DNA from: DASZUK01 sp963745595
GTDB taxonomy: Bacteria > Actinomycetota > Acidimicrobiia > Acidimicrobiales > RAAP-2
Length of the DNA stretch: 64,000 bases
Assembly (NCBI GenBank): GCA_963745595.1
Contig: CAVUYB010000007.1
Location: 62,001 to 126,000, forward strand
Direction: 5' to 3'
The position numbers and the translations under genes were made by a program. This document shows, piece by piece, positions 15,189-23,753 of the stretch. Every line of letters begins with the position of its first letter. Position 1 is the stretch's first letter. A model generated the notes under the pieces. The model was not told where the DNA came from. It was given only the letters and a program-made list of their open reading frames with translations, and searched no databases.

Positions 15189-16660
15189 ATGACGACCGGC
15201 AGCGCGGCCGGAGGGCGTCCAGGCGGCCGGATCGAGAGCGCCGACAACGAGCGGCTCAGACCCGGGCAGTTGGGCACGGCAGATCTGACCCTCTCGACGG
15301 TCGCCAACATCGGGCCGGGGATCGACTTCTACTTCGCCTTCGGAGTGATCGCGGTGACGGCTGGGGTGGCCGCTCCGCTGACGATCCTGGCCGCCGGGGT
15401 CGCCGTCGTCCTCCTGGCCTGGACGGTGGCCGAGTTCACCAGGGCCGAGCCATCGGCCGGCAGCTTCATCACTTACGTAGAGACGAGCCTCGGCGCTCGG
15501 GCCGGCGTGTTGACGGCGTTGCTGGTGACGGCGGGCTACACGATCGCCATGGCCGGGGTGTTCACCATGGCCGGCGGCATGGTGACCATGACCTTGGCCC
15601 ACTACTTCTCCTGGAACGTGCCCTGGGGTCCACTCGCTGTCGGGCTCACGATCGCCGCCATCTGGTTGACGGCTCGGGGTGTGCGGATCTCCACTACCGC
15701 CGTAGGGATTGCCGTGCTGGCCCAGGTCGCGTGATGGTTGCCGTCTGCATCGTCGTGCTCGTCGAGCAACGATCCCACCTGTCCAGTGCCCCGTTCTCCT
15801 GGTCGCATCTGACCGGTGGGTTGACCGGCCTCTCGGCGGGTTTCCCGTTGGCGCTGTACATGTTCATCGGCTGGGAGAACGGTCCGGCGCTGGCCGAGGA
15901 GTGTCGCAACCCCCGGCGTACCGTGCCGCGGGCGCTCTTCCTCTCGGTGGTCATCGGGGCCGTGCTCTTCACCGGCTTTGCCTATGCCACCGTCACCGGA
16001 TTCCACTACGACGTCTCCTCCATCGGTCGATCTTCAGTGCCGTTCCTCACCGTGGCTGACCACTACCTGGGCGGCGCGGCCGTCCTGGCGTGGATCGCCG
16101 GCACCGTCTCGGTGCTGGCCGCGCTGGTCGCCGGTACCAGCTCCCAGGCCCGCATGCTCTACGACGGCGGCCGGTCGGGCCTGCTACCGGCGCCGCTCGG
16201 GCGGCTCCACCCGAAAGCCGAGACGCCGGTGAACGCCCTGCTGACCATGGCGGTCATCGGCCTCGGCCTCATCGGCGTCTGGGCCGTCGTCCATGCCCTC
16301 GGTGTCGGCACCGGCTCGATGGATCCCGTCGGCCTGTACGCCGAGTGCTCGACCATGGGCACGATCGTGATCTTGATCGTCTACGTCTTGACCGGCGCCT
16401 CGCTACCCGTGTTCATGTGGCGGCGGCACCGAGATGCCTTCTCGCCGGTCCGGCACATCGTCGTTCCGGCTCTGGGGGTCGTCGCCCTGGCCGTTCCCTT
16501 CATCGAGCTGTGCAAGCCGGGCCAGCCCTCGCCGTACGATGCCTTTCCGTTCGTCGCCCTCGGCTTGGTCGCCGTCGCGGCAGGCTTGGCCTGGATCACC
16601 GTCCGGCGTCATCCGGCCACCGGCTCGGGCGAGGGAACCTCGGCGCCGACCACTGCGTAA
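15189..16660 (+). CDS. APC-family amino acid permease, frameshifted
   Basis: A polytopic transporter of the amino acid-polyamine-organocation superfamily, about 490 residues if repaired. The first 180 residues include the typical first-helix motif (STVANIGPGIDFYFAFG), and the second part includes GWENGPALAEECRNPRRTVPRAL, matching the APC helix 6-7 region. The frame breaks near 15732 in GCGTGATGG; one extra G would join both parts, and the total length is exactly one base short of a multiple of three. Substrate unknown. It may belong to the dormancy island by position only. Confidence 0.75.
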
Positions 16661-16698
16661 GGGCGTGACCAGCCAACCGGAGCCCCTTCGGCTTGCAG

Positions 16699-17721
16699 CT
16701 ATGGCCATGTCCCGGTGACCGCCCGGTCTCGCGCCACTCGAGCGGCGTAGACGAGGTCTGCCCCCGGGCCACCGAAAGTTGGCGGTTCCGCCTGGTGACC
16801 TCCGCCCAGGAGTGCGGCCACGGTGGCGGTGGTCGACGCCCGAAGAGCGTCCAGGTCGTATCCCCCCTCCAAGAACAAGGCCAAGCGGCCGGGGCCGGGA
16901 ACGACATCGCCGACTATTCGGGCCAGGGCGGCAAAGTCGCCGCTCGACAGCGCGAGGTCACCGAGCGGATCGTCTCGGTGGGCATCGAATCCACACGAGA
17001 CCAGCACCCACCGGGGTGCGAAGCGCTCGATCGTCGGCCCGGCGACGTGCTGGATGGCCAGGCCAACGAGCTCGCCCGTTGCTCCGGGCGGCAGTGGCAC
17101 GTTGATGGTCAGGCCCGTCGCCTGCGGGCCGCCGACCTCGAGCACGCGCCCGGTCCCGGGAAAGAGCGGCCACTGGTGCGTCGAGAGGTACAGCACGTTC
17201 GGGTCGTCCCAGAAGATGGCCTGCGTGCCGTTCCCGTGGTGGACGTCCCAGTCGACGATCAACACCCGCTCGCCCCGGGCTGCGAGCGCCGCGGCACTGA
17301 CCGCCACGTTGTTGATCAAGCAGAAGCCCATGGCTCGACCAGCGTCGGCGTGGTGACCCGGCGGCCGGGCCACGACGAAGGCCACCCCTTCGTCGTGGTC
17401 ACTGAGCGCGGCGATGGCCGCGAGACCGGCTCCGGCCCCTCGCCGAGCGGCCTCCCACGAGTCCGTCCCGGCGAACGTATCGGGATCGAGCTCGCCGCCG
17501 CCGTGGCGACAGAACGCTTCCAGCTCGTCGAGGTACGACGCCGAATGAACACGTTCCAGATCGGCCCTCTCGGCCGGAGGGGCGCCCACTGAGACGAGCT
17601 CCCGACCGAGTCGCAGGTCACCGATCCCCGCCATGACGGCCGTGATCCGGCGCTGTCGTTCGGGGTGACCGGGGCCGCCGTCGTGCTCGTGCTCTCCGGT
17701 CGGACCGGCCAGGATCAACAT
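16699..17721 (-). CDS. histone deacetylase-family protein (acetoin utilisation/AcuC type)
   Basis: A 340-residue zinc amidohydrolase of the arginase/deacetylase superfamily. Recognisable segments in order: GPGHPERQRRI near residue 17, PPGHHADAGRAMGFCLINN (catalytic His pair), VDWDVHHGNGTQAIF (zinc ligands Asp and His), SCGFDAHRDDPLG (zinc Asp) and FLEGGYDLDAL. I choose ATG 17721; the extension upstream has no domain homology. Bacterial members remove acetyl groups from lysines or small acetylated amines. Located in an island with acetate/acetyl-phosphate metabolism, control of protein acetylation is an attractive guess. Confidence 0.82.
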   Translation of the reverse strand: MLILAGPTGEHEHDGGPGHPERQRRITAVMAGIGDLRLGRELVSVGAPPAERADLERVHSASYLDELEAFCRHGGGELDPDTFAGTDSWEAARRGAGAGLAAIAALSDHDEGVAFVVARPPGHHADAGRAMGFCLINNVAVSAAALAARGERVLIVDWDVHHGNGTQAIFWDDPNVLYLSTHQWPLFPGTGRVLEVGGPQATGLTINVPLPPGATGELVGLAIQHVAGPTIERFAPRWVLVSCGFDAHRDDPLGDLALSSGDFAALARIVGDVVPGPGRLALFLEGGYDLDALRASTTATVAALLGGGHQAEPPTFGGPGADLVYAARVARDRAVTGTWP

Positions 17722-17833
17722 CCTCGGGCACCCTGCACGCCTCTTAGCGTCGCACTCCTCGTCCCGTAGGGGTAGGGCAATAGTTTCGGGGGCGGATGGA
17801 TCGGTGACGGATCGCAAGGTCTCGGAACGACGG

Positions 17834-17875
17834 GCGCCGCCCGCCCCCCCCGGGGGGGGTCCGGACGGGCGGCGC
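17834..17875. terminator. GC-rich inverted repeat after the leftward membrane-protein gene
   Basis: Ten-base arms GCGCCGCCCG (17834-17843) and CGGGCGGCGC (17866-17875) enclose a C8-G8 run. It begins 32 bases downstream of the stop of the leftward gene at 17908. There is no U-tract, as is common for actinobacterial terminators. Confidence 0.55.
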
Positions 17876-17907
17876 TGATGTCGGGAGGGGCTGGGCCAGC
17901 TCGAGGC

Positions 17908-18501
17908 TCAGACCGGCTCCAGCACCCGGTCGACCTCGTGGACCTTGGGGAACTCCTGGTCCTCTGTGACCCGCCGGAGGTGCAGCAAGCCGAGCGCCGT
18001 CAGCAGCAGCATGATCCCGGCCAGGACGAAGGAGGCGACGGCGCCCCACGTAGCGATCACGGCGAACTGGGAGAAGGCGTACGCCTCGAGCAGCAGGCCC
18101 TGCAGCGTGGTTCCCCGGAAGCTGACTGTCACGAGGGCCGCGAACTTCTTTGTTGTCGGGTGGGTCAGCGCGTAGCCGGAGATCTTCGAGTACACGCCGT
18201 GGTAGGGCAGGCCGTAGACGTCCATCTGCACCTTGTAGGCGTAGGCGTTGGCCTGCGCCCCGGTGAGCACCGGCTGGCCGGCGTACTGCAGGATCTCGGA
18301 CCGTGACGCGTAGTTCTCGTTGTGCGTTGTGTTGATTGTCTTGGCCGCGGGGAAGTAGATCTCCTGGCGGGCCAGCTGGTTGTGGACACTGGAGTTGGCG
18401 TAGTTGGCGCCAACCAGCAGCAGTGCTCCGGCGACCACCAGGATCACCACCAGGGCCCCTCCTACTGCCGTAACGATCAGGTCGAAGGTCTTTCGCTTCA
18501 T
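17908..18501 (-). CDS. two-helix membrane protein of the dormancy island
   Basis: A 197-residue protein. The N-terminal helix (residues about 8-30, TAVGGALVVILVVAGALLLV) is followed by an extracytoplasmic region with a conserved-looking block (QEIYFPAAKTINTTHNEN), then a second hydrophobic segment around 140-175 and a charged C-terminus. Similar proteins are common in actinobacteria without known function. A DosR-type box at 18576-18590 (minus orientation) lies 75 bases upstream of ATG 18501, so hypoxic induction is likely. Confidence 0.65.
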   Translation of the reverse strand: MKRKTFDLIVTAVGGALVVILVVAGALLLVGANYANSSVHNQLARQEIYFPAAKTINTTHNENYASRSEILQYAGQPVLTGAQANAYAYKVQMDVYGLPYHGVYSKISGYALTHPTTKKFAALVTVSFRGTTLQGLLLEAYAFSQFAVIATWGAVASFVLAGIMLLLTALGLLHLRRVTEDQEFPKVHEVDRVLEPV

Positions 18502-18575
18502 GTCGTCTCCTTGGTCGTGCCCCTGGGGATCAGCGGCTCCCGCCACCAGATTGCGGTGGCGGCACCGAGTCCGGC

Positions 18576-18590
18576 AGGGCCAAAAGGCCC
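18576..18590 (-). promoter_or_regulatory. DosR-type box upstream of membrane protein
   Basis: Minus strand GGGCCTTTTGGCCCT, a near-perfect inverted repeat, 75 bases before the leftward gene start at 18501. Confidence 0.72.
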
Positions 18591-18637
18591 CAATCGGGGA
18601 GTCCAAAGACCGCCGACCGCAAAGGTCTGGGCAGGTC

Positions 18638-18652
18638 GGGACTTTTGGCCCT
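18638..18652 (+). promoter_or_regulatory. DosR-type box upstream of small gene
   Basis: GGGACTTTTGGCCCT in the plus orientation, the best consensus match in the window, about 200 bases before the gene at 18851. Paired with the oppositely oriented box at 18576, 62 bases away. Confidence 0.78.
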
Positions 18653-18850
18653 GCCCTCGCGGCCTCGTGGAGCGGACACTCGCAGAAGAAACGATCACCA
18701 GCGTGGTCAGTCGACCCGAGGAGGACCCATGAGGTGGCGTGCGAAACGGTGGACTCGAGACGCGGGGCGATCCGGGCACGGATCTGTTCTCGGGCCGCTG
18801 GCCCGGCGTCACTGGCGAAGCCCTCCCAGAAAGGCAAGCGTCGAGGACTC

Positions 18851-19189
18851 ATGTCCATGTACTCGCAGCTGCTGAGGGCGGCGATCGAGGATCGGCACGG
18901 ATCGACCTCCGAGGCCACCCCCGGACAGCTCTTGGCCGAGCTCCTTCAGCGGCGCGGCAATATGGCGGCATTGCCGAATCCCGGACCGGGGCGAGTGCCG
19001 GCCGCGGTGGCCGATCAGCTCCACTACGACATCGCGCTGGTCGAGCTCTGTCGGCGCCTAGGGATCGAGTGCGACGTCCGAACATTCGACCAGCCTGATT
19101 CCGAGCGGAGACGGCTGGAGCGGGCGCTCGAGGCCAAGGGCGTGATTCCGCCCTCGGCGGATGGTGTCGATTCGGCTCTATACAGGTGA
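18851..19189 (+). CDS. small hypothetical protein of the dormancy island
   Basis: A 112-residue hydrophilic protein, mostly helical by composition, with no membrane segment. It begins MSMYSQLLRAAIEDRHG and has a leucine-rich block (PGQLLAELLQRRG) and an acidic/basic C-terminal half (RRRLERALEAKGV). I do not recognise a family. Two in-frame ATGs (18851, 18857) are possible starts. Codon use matches neighbours, and a DosR-type box upstream supports a real gene. It ends 12 bases before the convergent dosR stop. Confidence 0.6.
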   Translation: MSMYSQLLRAAIEDRHGSTSEATPGQLLAELLQRRGNMAALPNPGPGRVPAAVADQLHYDIALVELCRRLGIECDVRTFDQPDSERRRLERALEAKGVIPPSADGVDSALYR

Positions 19190-19201
19190 GGGCCGATCCC
19201 C

Positions 19202-19873
19202 TCAGGTCCCGGTGCCGTCCTTCTCCGCGGCACGAGCATTGCGTTCGTCCAGGCGGGCGGCGTACGTCGCCGCCTGGGTGCGTCGCTCCATGCCCAGCTT
19301 GGCCAGCAGGTTGGAGACGTAGTTCTTCACCGTCTTCTCCGCCAGGAAGAGGGACGCCGCGATCTGACGGTTGGTCTGTCCCTCGGCGATGAGATCCAGG
19401 ATCCGCCGCTCCTGTGGGGTCAACCCGGCCAGCCGAGGGTCCTCCTCGGGACCCGCTTGCATACGCTCGATGATCCGCTGCGTCAACGCCGGATCGAGCA
19501 GGGACTGTCCGGCGGCTACTCGGCGGATGTCCTCGACCAGGTCGGTGCCCCCAACCTGCTTGAGGACGTAACCGGCCGCTCCGGCCATGATCGCCGCGAA
19601 GAGCGCCTCGTCATCGGCATAGGAGGTGAGCATGAGGCAAGCGGTCTCCGGGACCTGAGATCGGATCTCCCGACAGACCTCCACGCCGCTACCGTCGGGC
19701 AGGCGCACGTCGAGAATCGCCACATCCGGACGGGTGGGGGGGATCCGGGCCAATGCCTCCGCCACCGTCCCGGCTTCCCCGACCACCTCCAGGTCGGACT
19801 CGGCCTCCAGCAGCGATCGGAGACCGGCGCGGACGACCTCGTGGTCATCGACAAGGAAGATCCGCAACGCCAC
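19202..19873 (-). CDS. devR: DosR/DevR-type response regulator
   Basis: A 223-residue NarL/FixJ-family regulator. The receiver domain has the acidic pair DDHEVVRAGL, phospho-acceptor Asp55 in AILDVRLPDG and the switch segment LTSYADDEA. The C-terminal LuxR-type helix-turn-helix contains FLAEKTVKNYVSNLLAKLGM, essentially identical to the DNA-reading helix of mycobacterial DosR. That supports the matching DNA boxes found nearby. I choose GTG 19873, seven bases after an AGGA; ATG 19900 would add nine residues without a ribosome site. Divergent from the kinase at 20008. A half-box (GGGACTTTG, minus strand, 19931-19939) upstream suggests autoregulation. Confidence 0.92.
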   Translation of the reverse strand: MALRIFLVDDHEVVRAGLRSLLEAESDLEVVGEAGTVAEALARIPPTRPDVAILDVRLPDGSGVEVCREIRSQVPETACLMLTSYADDEALFAAIMAGAAGYVLKQVGGTDLVEDIRRVAAGQSLLDPALTQRIIERMQAGPEEDPRLAGLTPQERRILDLIAEGQTNRQIAASLFLAEKTVKNYVSNLLAKLGMERRTQAATYAARLDERNARAAEKDGTGT

Positions 19874-19974
19874 CGGGCGATCCTCACAGCCCGGCGGCAT
19901 TTAGGCAACCGACCGGGCGCAGCTATCCGGCAAAGTCCCTGGTGAAGGTTGTCCTGATGTTGCGATGCCCGTAG

Positions 19975-19999
19975 ACCTAGCGGTGGCGGCCCGCTAGGT
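19975..19999. promoter_or_regulatory. inverted repeat overlapping the leaderless kinase promoter
   Basis: Perfect 9-bp arms ACCTAGCGG (19975-19983) and CCGCTAGGT (19991-19999) with a 7-base spacer. The right arm contains most of TAGGTT (19995-20000), a -10 box seven bases before GTG 20008. A protein bound here would block the kinase promoter. Confidence 0.55.
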
Positions 20000-20007
20000 T
20001 CGGTTGG

Positions 20008-21153
20008 GTGCCATACCGGTCCATTGACGATCCAGTCAAGCTACGCCGGCTGATGGCAGCGATGCTGCTCCTCGAGGCCGATCTGAGCCTCCCGGTGCTG
20101 CTGGAGCACCTGGTGGAGGAGGCTCGCTCCATGGTGGGCGCTCGCTACGGGGCCCTCGGCGTTCTCAACACCGAGCGCACTGCCTTGGCGCAGTTCGTCA
20201 CGGTGGGTCTCGACCCCGACCAGGAGAAGGCGATCGGACCTCGCCCCACCGGCCAGGGGGTGCTGGGCCTGCTCATCAACGAGCCCGAGCCCCTGCGGAT
20301 GCCCGATATCAGGTCCCACGGCAATAGCTACGGGTTCCCGCCCGGCCATCCCCCAATGACCTCGTTCCTGGGCGTCCCGGTGAAGGTGCGGGACGAGGTC
20401 TACGGCAACCTCTACCTGACCGACAAGGTCGGCTGGTCGGAGTTCACCGAGGACGACGAGCACCTAGTGGGCGCACTGGCCCTGGCCGCCGGCATCGCCA
20501 TCGAGAACGCTCGGCTTCACCAACAGGTCCAGGAATTCGCCGTCCTGGACGATCGCGACCGGATCGCTCGGGACCTCCACGACGCGGTCATCCAGCGCCT
20601 TTTCGCCATCGGGCTCTCCCTCCAGGGGCTCACCAAGTCAGTGGCGGCGACGGGAGTGGCCGAGCGCCTCACCAAAGCCGTCTCGGATATCGACGACACG
20701 ATCCGGCAGATCCGGACGACCATCTTCGAGCTCGGATCGGGCGGCTTGGAACAGAGTGTCCGAGCCGACGTCCTGTCACTGGTCCGAGAGTTCGATGTCA
20801 TCCTGGGTTTCGAAGTAGAGGTTCGATTCGACGGTCCGGTCGACACCGCGATCCCGAACCAGGTCAGCGAACATCTGCTGGCCACGATCCGAGAGTCCTT
20901 GACCAATGTCGGTCGACACGCCCAGGCGACCGCGGCCAGCGTCACCGTGGCCGCGAAGGACCAAGTCTGCTCTGTCCGCATCCTCGACAACGGCGTCGGC
21001 TTCGATCTCGGCGACCGCGCATCGGCGGACGGTGGTCTTGGCCTCGGCAATCTCCGTCGCCGGGCCGAGAAGTTGAAGGGCGAGCTGGTCATCGAGCACC
21101 GGCCACAGGGAGGAAGTGCTCTCCTCTGGCGAGTGCCACTCTCGCCTGCCTGA
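20008..21153 (+). CDS. devS: DosS/DevS-type sensor histidine kinase with a single GAF domain
   Basis: A 381-residue kinase. One GAF domain spans residues about 25-170 and has GFPPGHPPMTSFLGVPV, the segment that carries the haem-ligating histidine of mycobacterial DosS/DosT; His114 is the candidate here. Next come DRDRIARDLHDAVIQRLF (phospho-acceptor His191) and a HATPase domain with ESLTNVGRHAQA, DNGVGFD and GLGLGNLRRRAEKL. Mycobacterial kinases have two GAF domains, so this one is compact. GTG 20008 is seven bases after TAGGTT, indicating a leaderless mRNA. It is divergent from its presumed partner devR. Confidence 0.88.
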   Translation: MPYRSIDDPVKLRRLMAAMLLLEADLSLPVLLEHLVEEARSMVGARYGALGVLNTERTALAQFVTVGLDPDQEKAIGPRPTGQGVLGLLINEPEPLRMPDIRSHGNSYGFPPGHPPMTSFLGVPVKVRDEVYGNLYLTDKVGWSEFTEDDEHLVGALALAAGIAIENARLHQQVQEFAVLDDRDRIARDLHDAVIQRLFAIGLSLQGLTKSVAATGVAERLTKAVSDIDDTIRQIRTTIFELGSGGLEQSVRADVLSLVREFDVILGFEVEVRFDGPVDTAIPNQVSEHLLATIRESLTNVGRHAQATAASVTVAAKDQVCSVRILDNGVGFDLGDRASADGGLGLGNLRRRAEKLKGELVIEHRPQGGSALLWRVPLSPA

Positions 21154-21171
21154 GGCCATGGCCTTCCGGCC

Positions 21172-21186
21172 GGGGCCTTTGGACCA
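21172..21186 (+). promoter_or_regulatory. weak second DosR-like box before phosphoketolase
   Basis: GGGGCCTTTGGACCA, an inverted-repeat variant 50 bases upstream of the stronger box at 21222. Tandem sites are usual in strong DosR promoters. Confidence 0.4.
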
Positions 21187-21221
21187 ACAATTCCGGCGAC
21201 AGACCTCGAGGAGTCGGCAAT

Positions 21222-21236
21222 GTGACCTTTGGCCCT
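21222..21236 (+). promoter_or_regulatory. DosR-type box upstream of phosphoketolase
   Basis: GTGACCTTTGGCCCT, 34 bases before ATG 21271. The GTGAC variant of the box also occurs before the genes at 27974 and 29098. Confidence 0.75.
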
Positions 21237-21270
21237 GCCCGGCGACCCTCGCCGGCGCGACCGTAAGAAC

Positions 21271-23736
21271 ATGACGCCCGTGCAGCACGATCGAGACGGC
21301 GAGATGGCCTATCCCGTGACGACCGAGCCTCTCCGCTGGGACCTGCTCCACAAGATGGACGCCTACTGGCGCGCCGCCAACTACCTCTCGGTCGGCCAGC
21401 TCTACCTCTACGACAACCCGCTGCTCAGGAAACCGCTGGAACTGGCCCACGTAAAGCCGCTCGTGGTCGGGCACTGGGGCACGACGCCGGGGCAGAACTT
21501 CATCTACGTGCACTTGAACCGGGTGATCAAGGAGCGTGACCTCGACATGTTCTACGTCGCCGGTCCCGGTCACGGCGGCCCGGCGCTGGTGGCGAACACC
21601 TACCTGGAGGGCACCTACAGCGAGGTCTATCCCGACGTGAGCCGGGACGAGGTGGGGCTGAAGCGGCTGTTCACTCAGTTCTCGTTCCCGGGTGGCATCT
21701 CCAGCCACGTCGCCCCGACGACGCCGGGGTCGATCCACGAGGGCGGCGAGCTCGGGTACTCGCTCAGCCACGCCTTCGGCGCCGCGTTCGACAACCCCGG
21801 GCTCATCGTGGCTTGCGTCATCGGTGATGGGGAGGCCGAGACCGGGCCGCTGGCGACCGCCTGGCACTCCAACAAGTTCCTCAACCCGATCACCGACGGG
21901 GCGGTGCTGCCGATCCTGCATCTCAACGGCTACAAGATCAGCAACCCGACGGTGCTGGCCCGCATCGAGCCCGAGGAGCTCGAGCAGTTCCTCCGGGGCT
22001 GCGGGTGGACGCCGCACTTCGTCGAAGGCGACGATCCCGAGCAGATGCACCAGCTCATGGCGGGTGCCCTGGACCAAGCCATCACGGAGATCCGGCAATT
22101 CCAAGACGATGCCCGCCAGGGCGGCCTCACCGCTCGGCCACGCTGGCCGATGATCGTGCTCCGCTCACCCAAGGGCTGGACGGGCCCGAAGGTCGTCGAC
22201 GGCCTGGAGATCGAGGGCACGTTCCGGTCTCACCAGGTGCCGCTCCTCGTGGACTCCGACCACCCAGACCATGTCGAGCTCCTCGAGCGTTGGATGAAGA
22301 GCTACCGCCCCGAAGAGCTGTTCGACGAGGACGGCCAGCTCTGGCCGGAGCTGGCCGAGCTGGCGCCGACCGGCAATCGGCGGATGGGTGCCAACCCCCA
22401 CGCCAACGGCGGCACGCTGTTGCGAGACTTGCGTATGCCGGACTTCTGTGACTATGCCGTCTCCGTGCCTTCCCCCGGTGCGGTCGACGGCCAGGACACG
22501 CTCGTGCTCGGTGAGTTCCTCCGCGATGTGATCACGCTCAACGACGACCGCCGGCACTTCCGGATCTTCGGTCCCGACGAGACGCTGTCGAACATGTTGG
22601 GTGCGGTCTTCGGGGTCACCAACCGCCAGTGGAACGCCGGAACGGTCGAGAACGACGAGTTCCTGGCTCCCGAGGGCCGGGTGCTCGATTCGATGCTGAG
22701 CGAGCACCAGAGCCAGGGCTGGCTGGAGGGCTACCTGCTCACCGGACGGCACGGGCTGTTCAACTGCTACGAGGCCTTCATCCACATCGTCGACTCCATG
22801 TTCAACCAGCACGCCAAGTGGCTCAAGGTCACCTCGCAGCTGCCGTGGCGCCGGGAGATCGCCTCGCTGAACTACCTGCTCGTCTCGCATGTCTGGCAGC
22901 AGGACCACAACGGCTTCACCCACCAGGACCCCGGCTTTCTCGACCACGTCGTCAACAAGAAGGCCGACATCGTCCGGGTCTACCTGCCTCCCGACGCCAA
23001 CTGCCTCCTGTCGGTCGCTGATCACTGCCTGCGTAGCCGCAACTACGTGAACGTCGTAGTGGCGGGCAAGCGGGCGATGCCCCAATGGCTGACCATGGAC
23101 CAGGCGATCGTGCACTGCACGGAGGGGATCGGGATCTGGGAGTGGGCCAGCAACGACCAGGGTGCGGAGCCCGACGTCGTCCTCGCCTGCTGCGGCGACA
23201 CGCCGACCCTCGAGGTCCTGGCCGCCGCGTCGATCCTCCGCCAATACCTCCCCGAGCTCAAGGTCCGGGTGGTCAACGTGGTGGACCTCATGAAGCTCCA
23301 ACCCAGCACCGAGCATCCTCACGGGCTGAGCGACGCCGACTATGACTCGATCTTCACCACGGACAAGCACGTCATCTTCGGCTTCCATGGCTACCCCTGG
23401 TTGATCCATCGACTGGCCTATCGCCGGACGAACCCGAATCTCCACGTACGCGGCTACACGGAAGAGGGCACGATCACCACCCCCTTCGACCTGCGGGTGC
23501 AGAACGGCCTCGACCGTTTCCACCTGGTCCAGGACGTCATCGATCGTCTCCCGCAGCTGGGGGCCACCGGGAGCTACCTCAAGCAAACGATGCAGGACAA
23601 GCTGGTCGAGCACACGCGCTACATCGACGCCCATGGCCAGGACATGCCCGAAGTCCTGAACTGGAAGTGGGACGCGGCGGCGGTGCCGCAGGCGCGTGGC
23701 CCGATCGAGTCCTCTGCTCCTCGATCAGCGCCATAG
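21271..23736 (+). CDS. xfp: phosphoketolase (xylulose/fructose 6-phosphate)
   Basis: An 821-residue thiamine-diphosphate enzyme, full family length. It converts xylulose 5-phosphate or fructose 6-phosphate plus phosphate to acetyl phosphate and an aldose phosphate. Family signatures are clear: GHWGTTPGQNFIY near residue 69, GPGHGGPA, FSFPGGISSH, GDGEAETGPLATAWHSNKF and the C-terminal LPPDANCLLSVADHCL. A DosR-type box is 34 bases upstream of ATG 21271. Acetate kinase follows after 17 bases, so the pair makes ATP from acetyl phosphate without respiration. The GTG/ATG choice is clear from the N-terminal homology. Confidence 0.93.
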   Translation: MTPVQHDRDGEMAYPVTTEPLRWDLLHKMDAYWRAANYLSVGQLYLYDNPLLRKPLELAHVKPLVVGHWGTTPGQNFIYVHLNRVIKERDLDMFYVAGPGHGGPALVANTYLEGTYSEVYPDVSRDEVGLKRLFTQFSFPGGISSHVAPTTPGSIHEGGELGYSLSHAFGAAFDNPGLIVACVIGDGEAETGPLATAWHSNKFLNPITDGAVLPILHLNGYKISNPTVLARIEPEELEQFLRGCGWTPHFVEGDDPEQMHQLMAGALDQAITEIRQFQDDARQGGLTARPRWPMIVLRSPKGWTGPKVVDGLEIEGTFRSHQVPLLVDSDHPDHVELLERWMKSYRPEELFDEDGQLWPELAELAPTGNRRMGANPHANGGTLLRDLRMPDFCDYAVSVPSPGAVDGQDTLVLGEFLRDVITLNDDRRHFRIFGPDETLSNMLGAVFGVTNRQWNAGTVENDEFLAPEGRVLDSMLSEHQSQGWLEGYLLTGRHGLFNCYEAFIHIVDSMFNQHAKWLKVTSQLPWRREIASLNYLLVSHVWQQDHNGFTHQDPGFLDHVVNKKADIVRVYLPPDANCLLSVADHCLRSRNYVNVVVAGKRAMPQWLTMDQAIVHCTEGIGIWEWASNDQGAEPDVVLACCGDTPTLEVLAAASILRQYLPELKVRVVNVVDLMKLQPSTEHPHGLSDADYDSIFTTDKHVIFGFHGYPWLIHRLAYRRTNPNLHVRGYTEEGTITTPFDLRVQNGLDRFHLVQDVIDRLPQLGATGSYLKQTMQDKLVEHTRYIDAHGQDMPEVLNWKWDAAAVPQARGPIESSAPRSAP

Positions 23737-23753
23737 GCGAGCCCGTCGACGAC

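Larger units (their letters stand above)
18502..18850. other. divergent intergenic region with two DosR-type boxes
   Basis: 349 bases between the leftward membrane-protein gene and the rightward small gene. It contains back-to-back DosR-type boxes at 18576-18590 and 18638-18652. No convincing gene within it. Confidence 0.6.

Noticed and set aside
16697..16711. Partial DosR-type half-site (GGGACATGGCCAT, minus strand)
   Set aside because: It lies at the 3' end of the deacetylase gene with no downstream gene to control and a poor centre.
18728..18850. Short open frame starting ATG 18729 before the small gene
   Set aside because: Out of frame with the downstream gene, arginine/serine-rich composition and no ribosome site.
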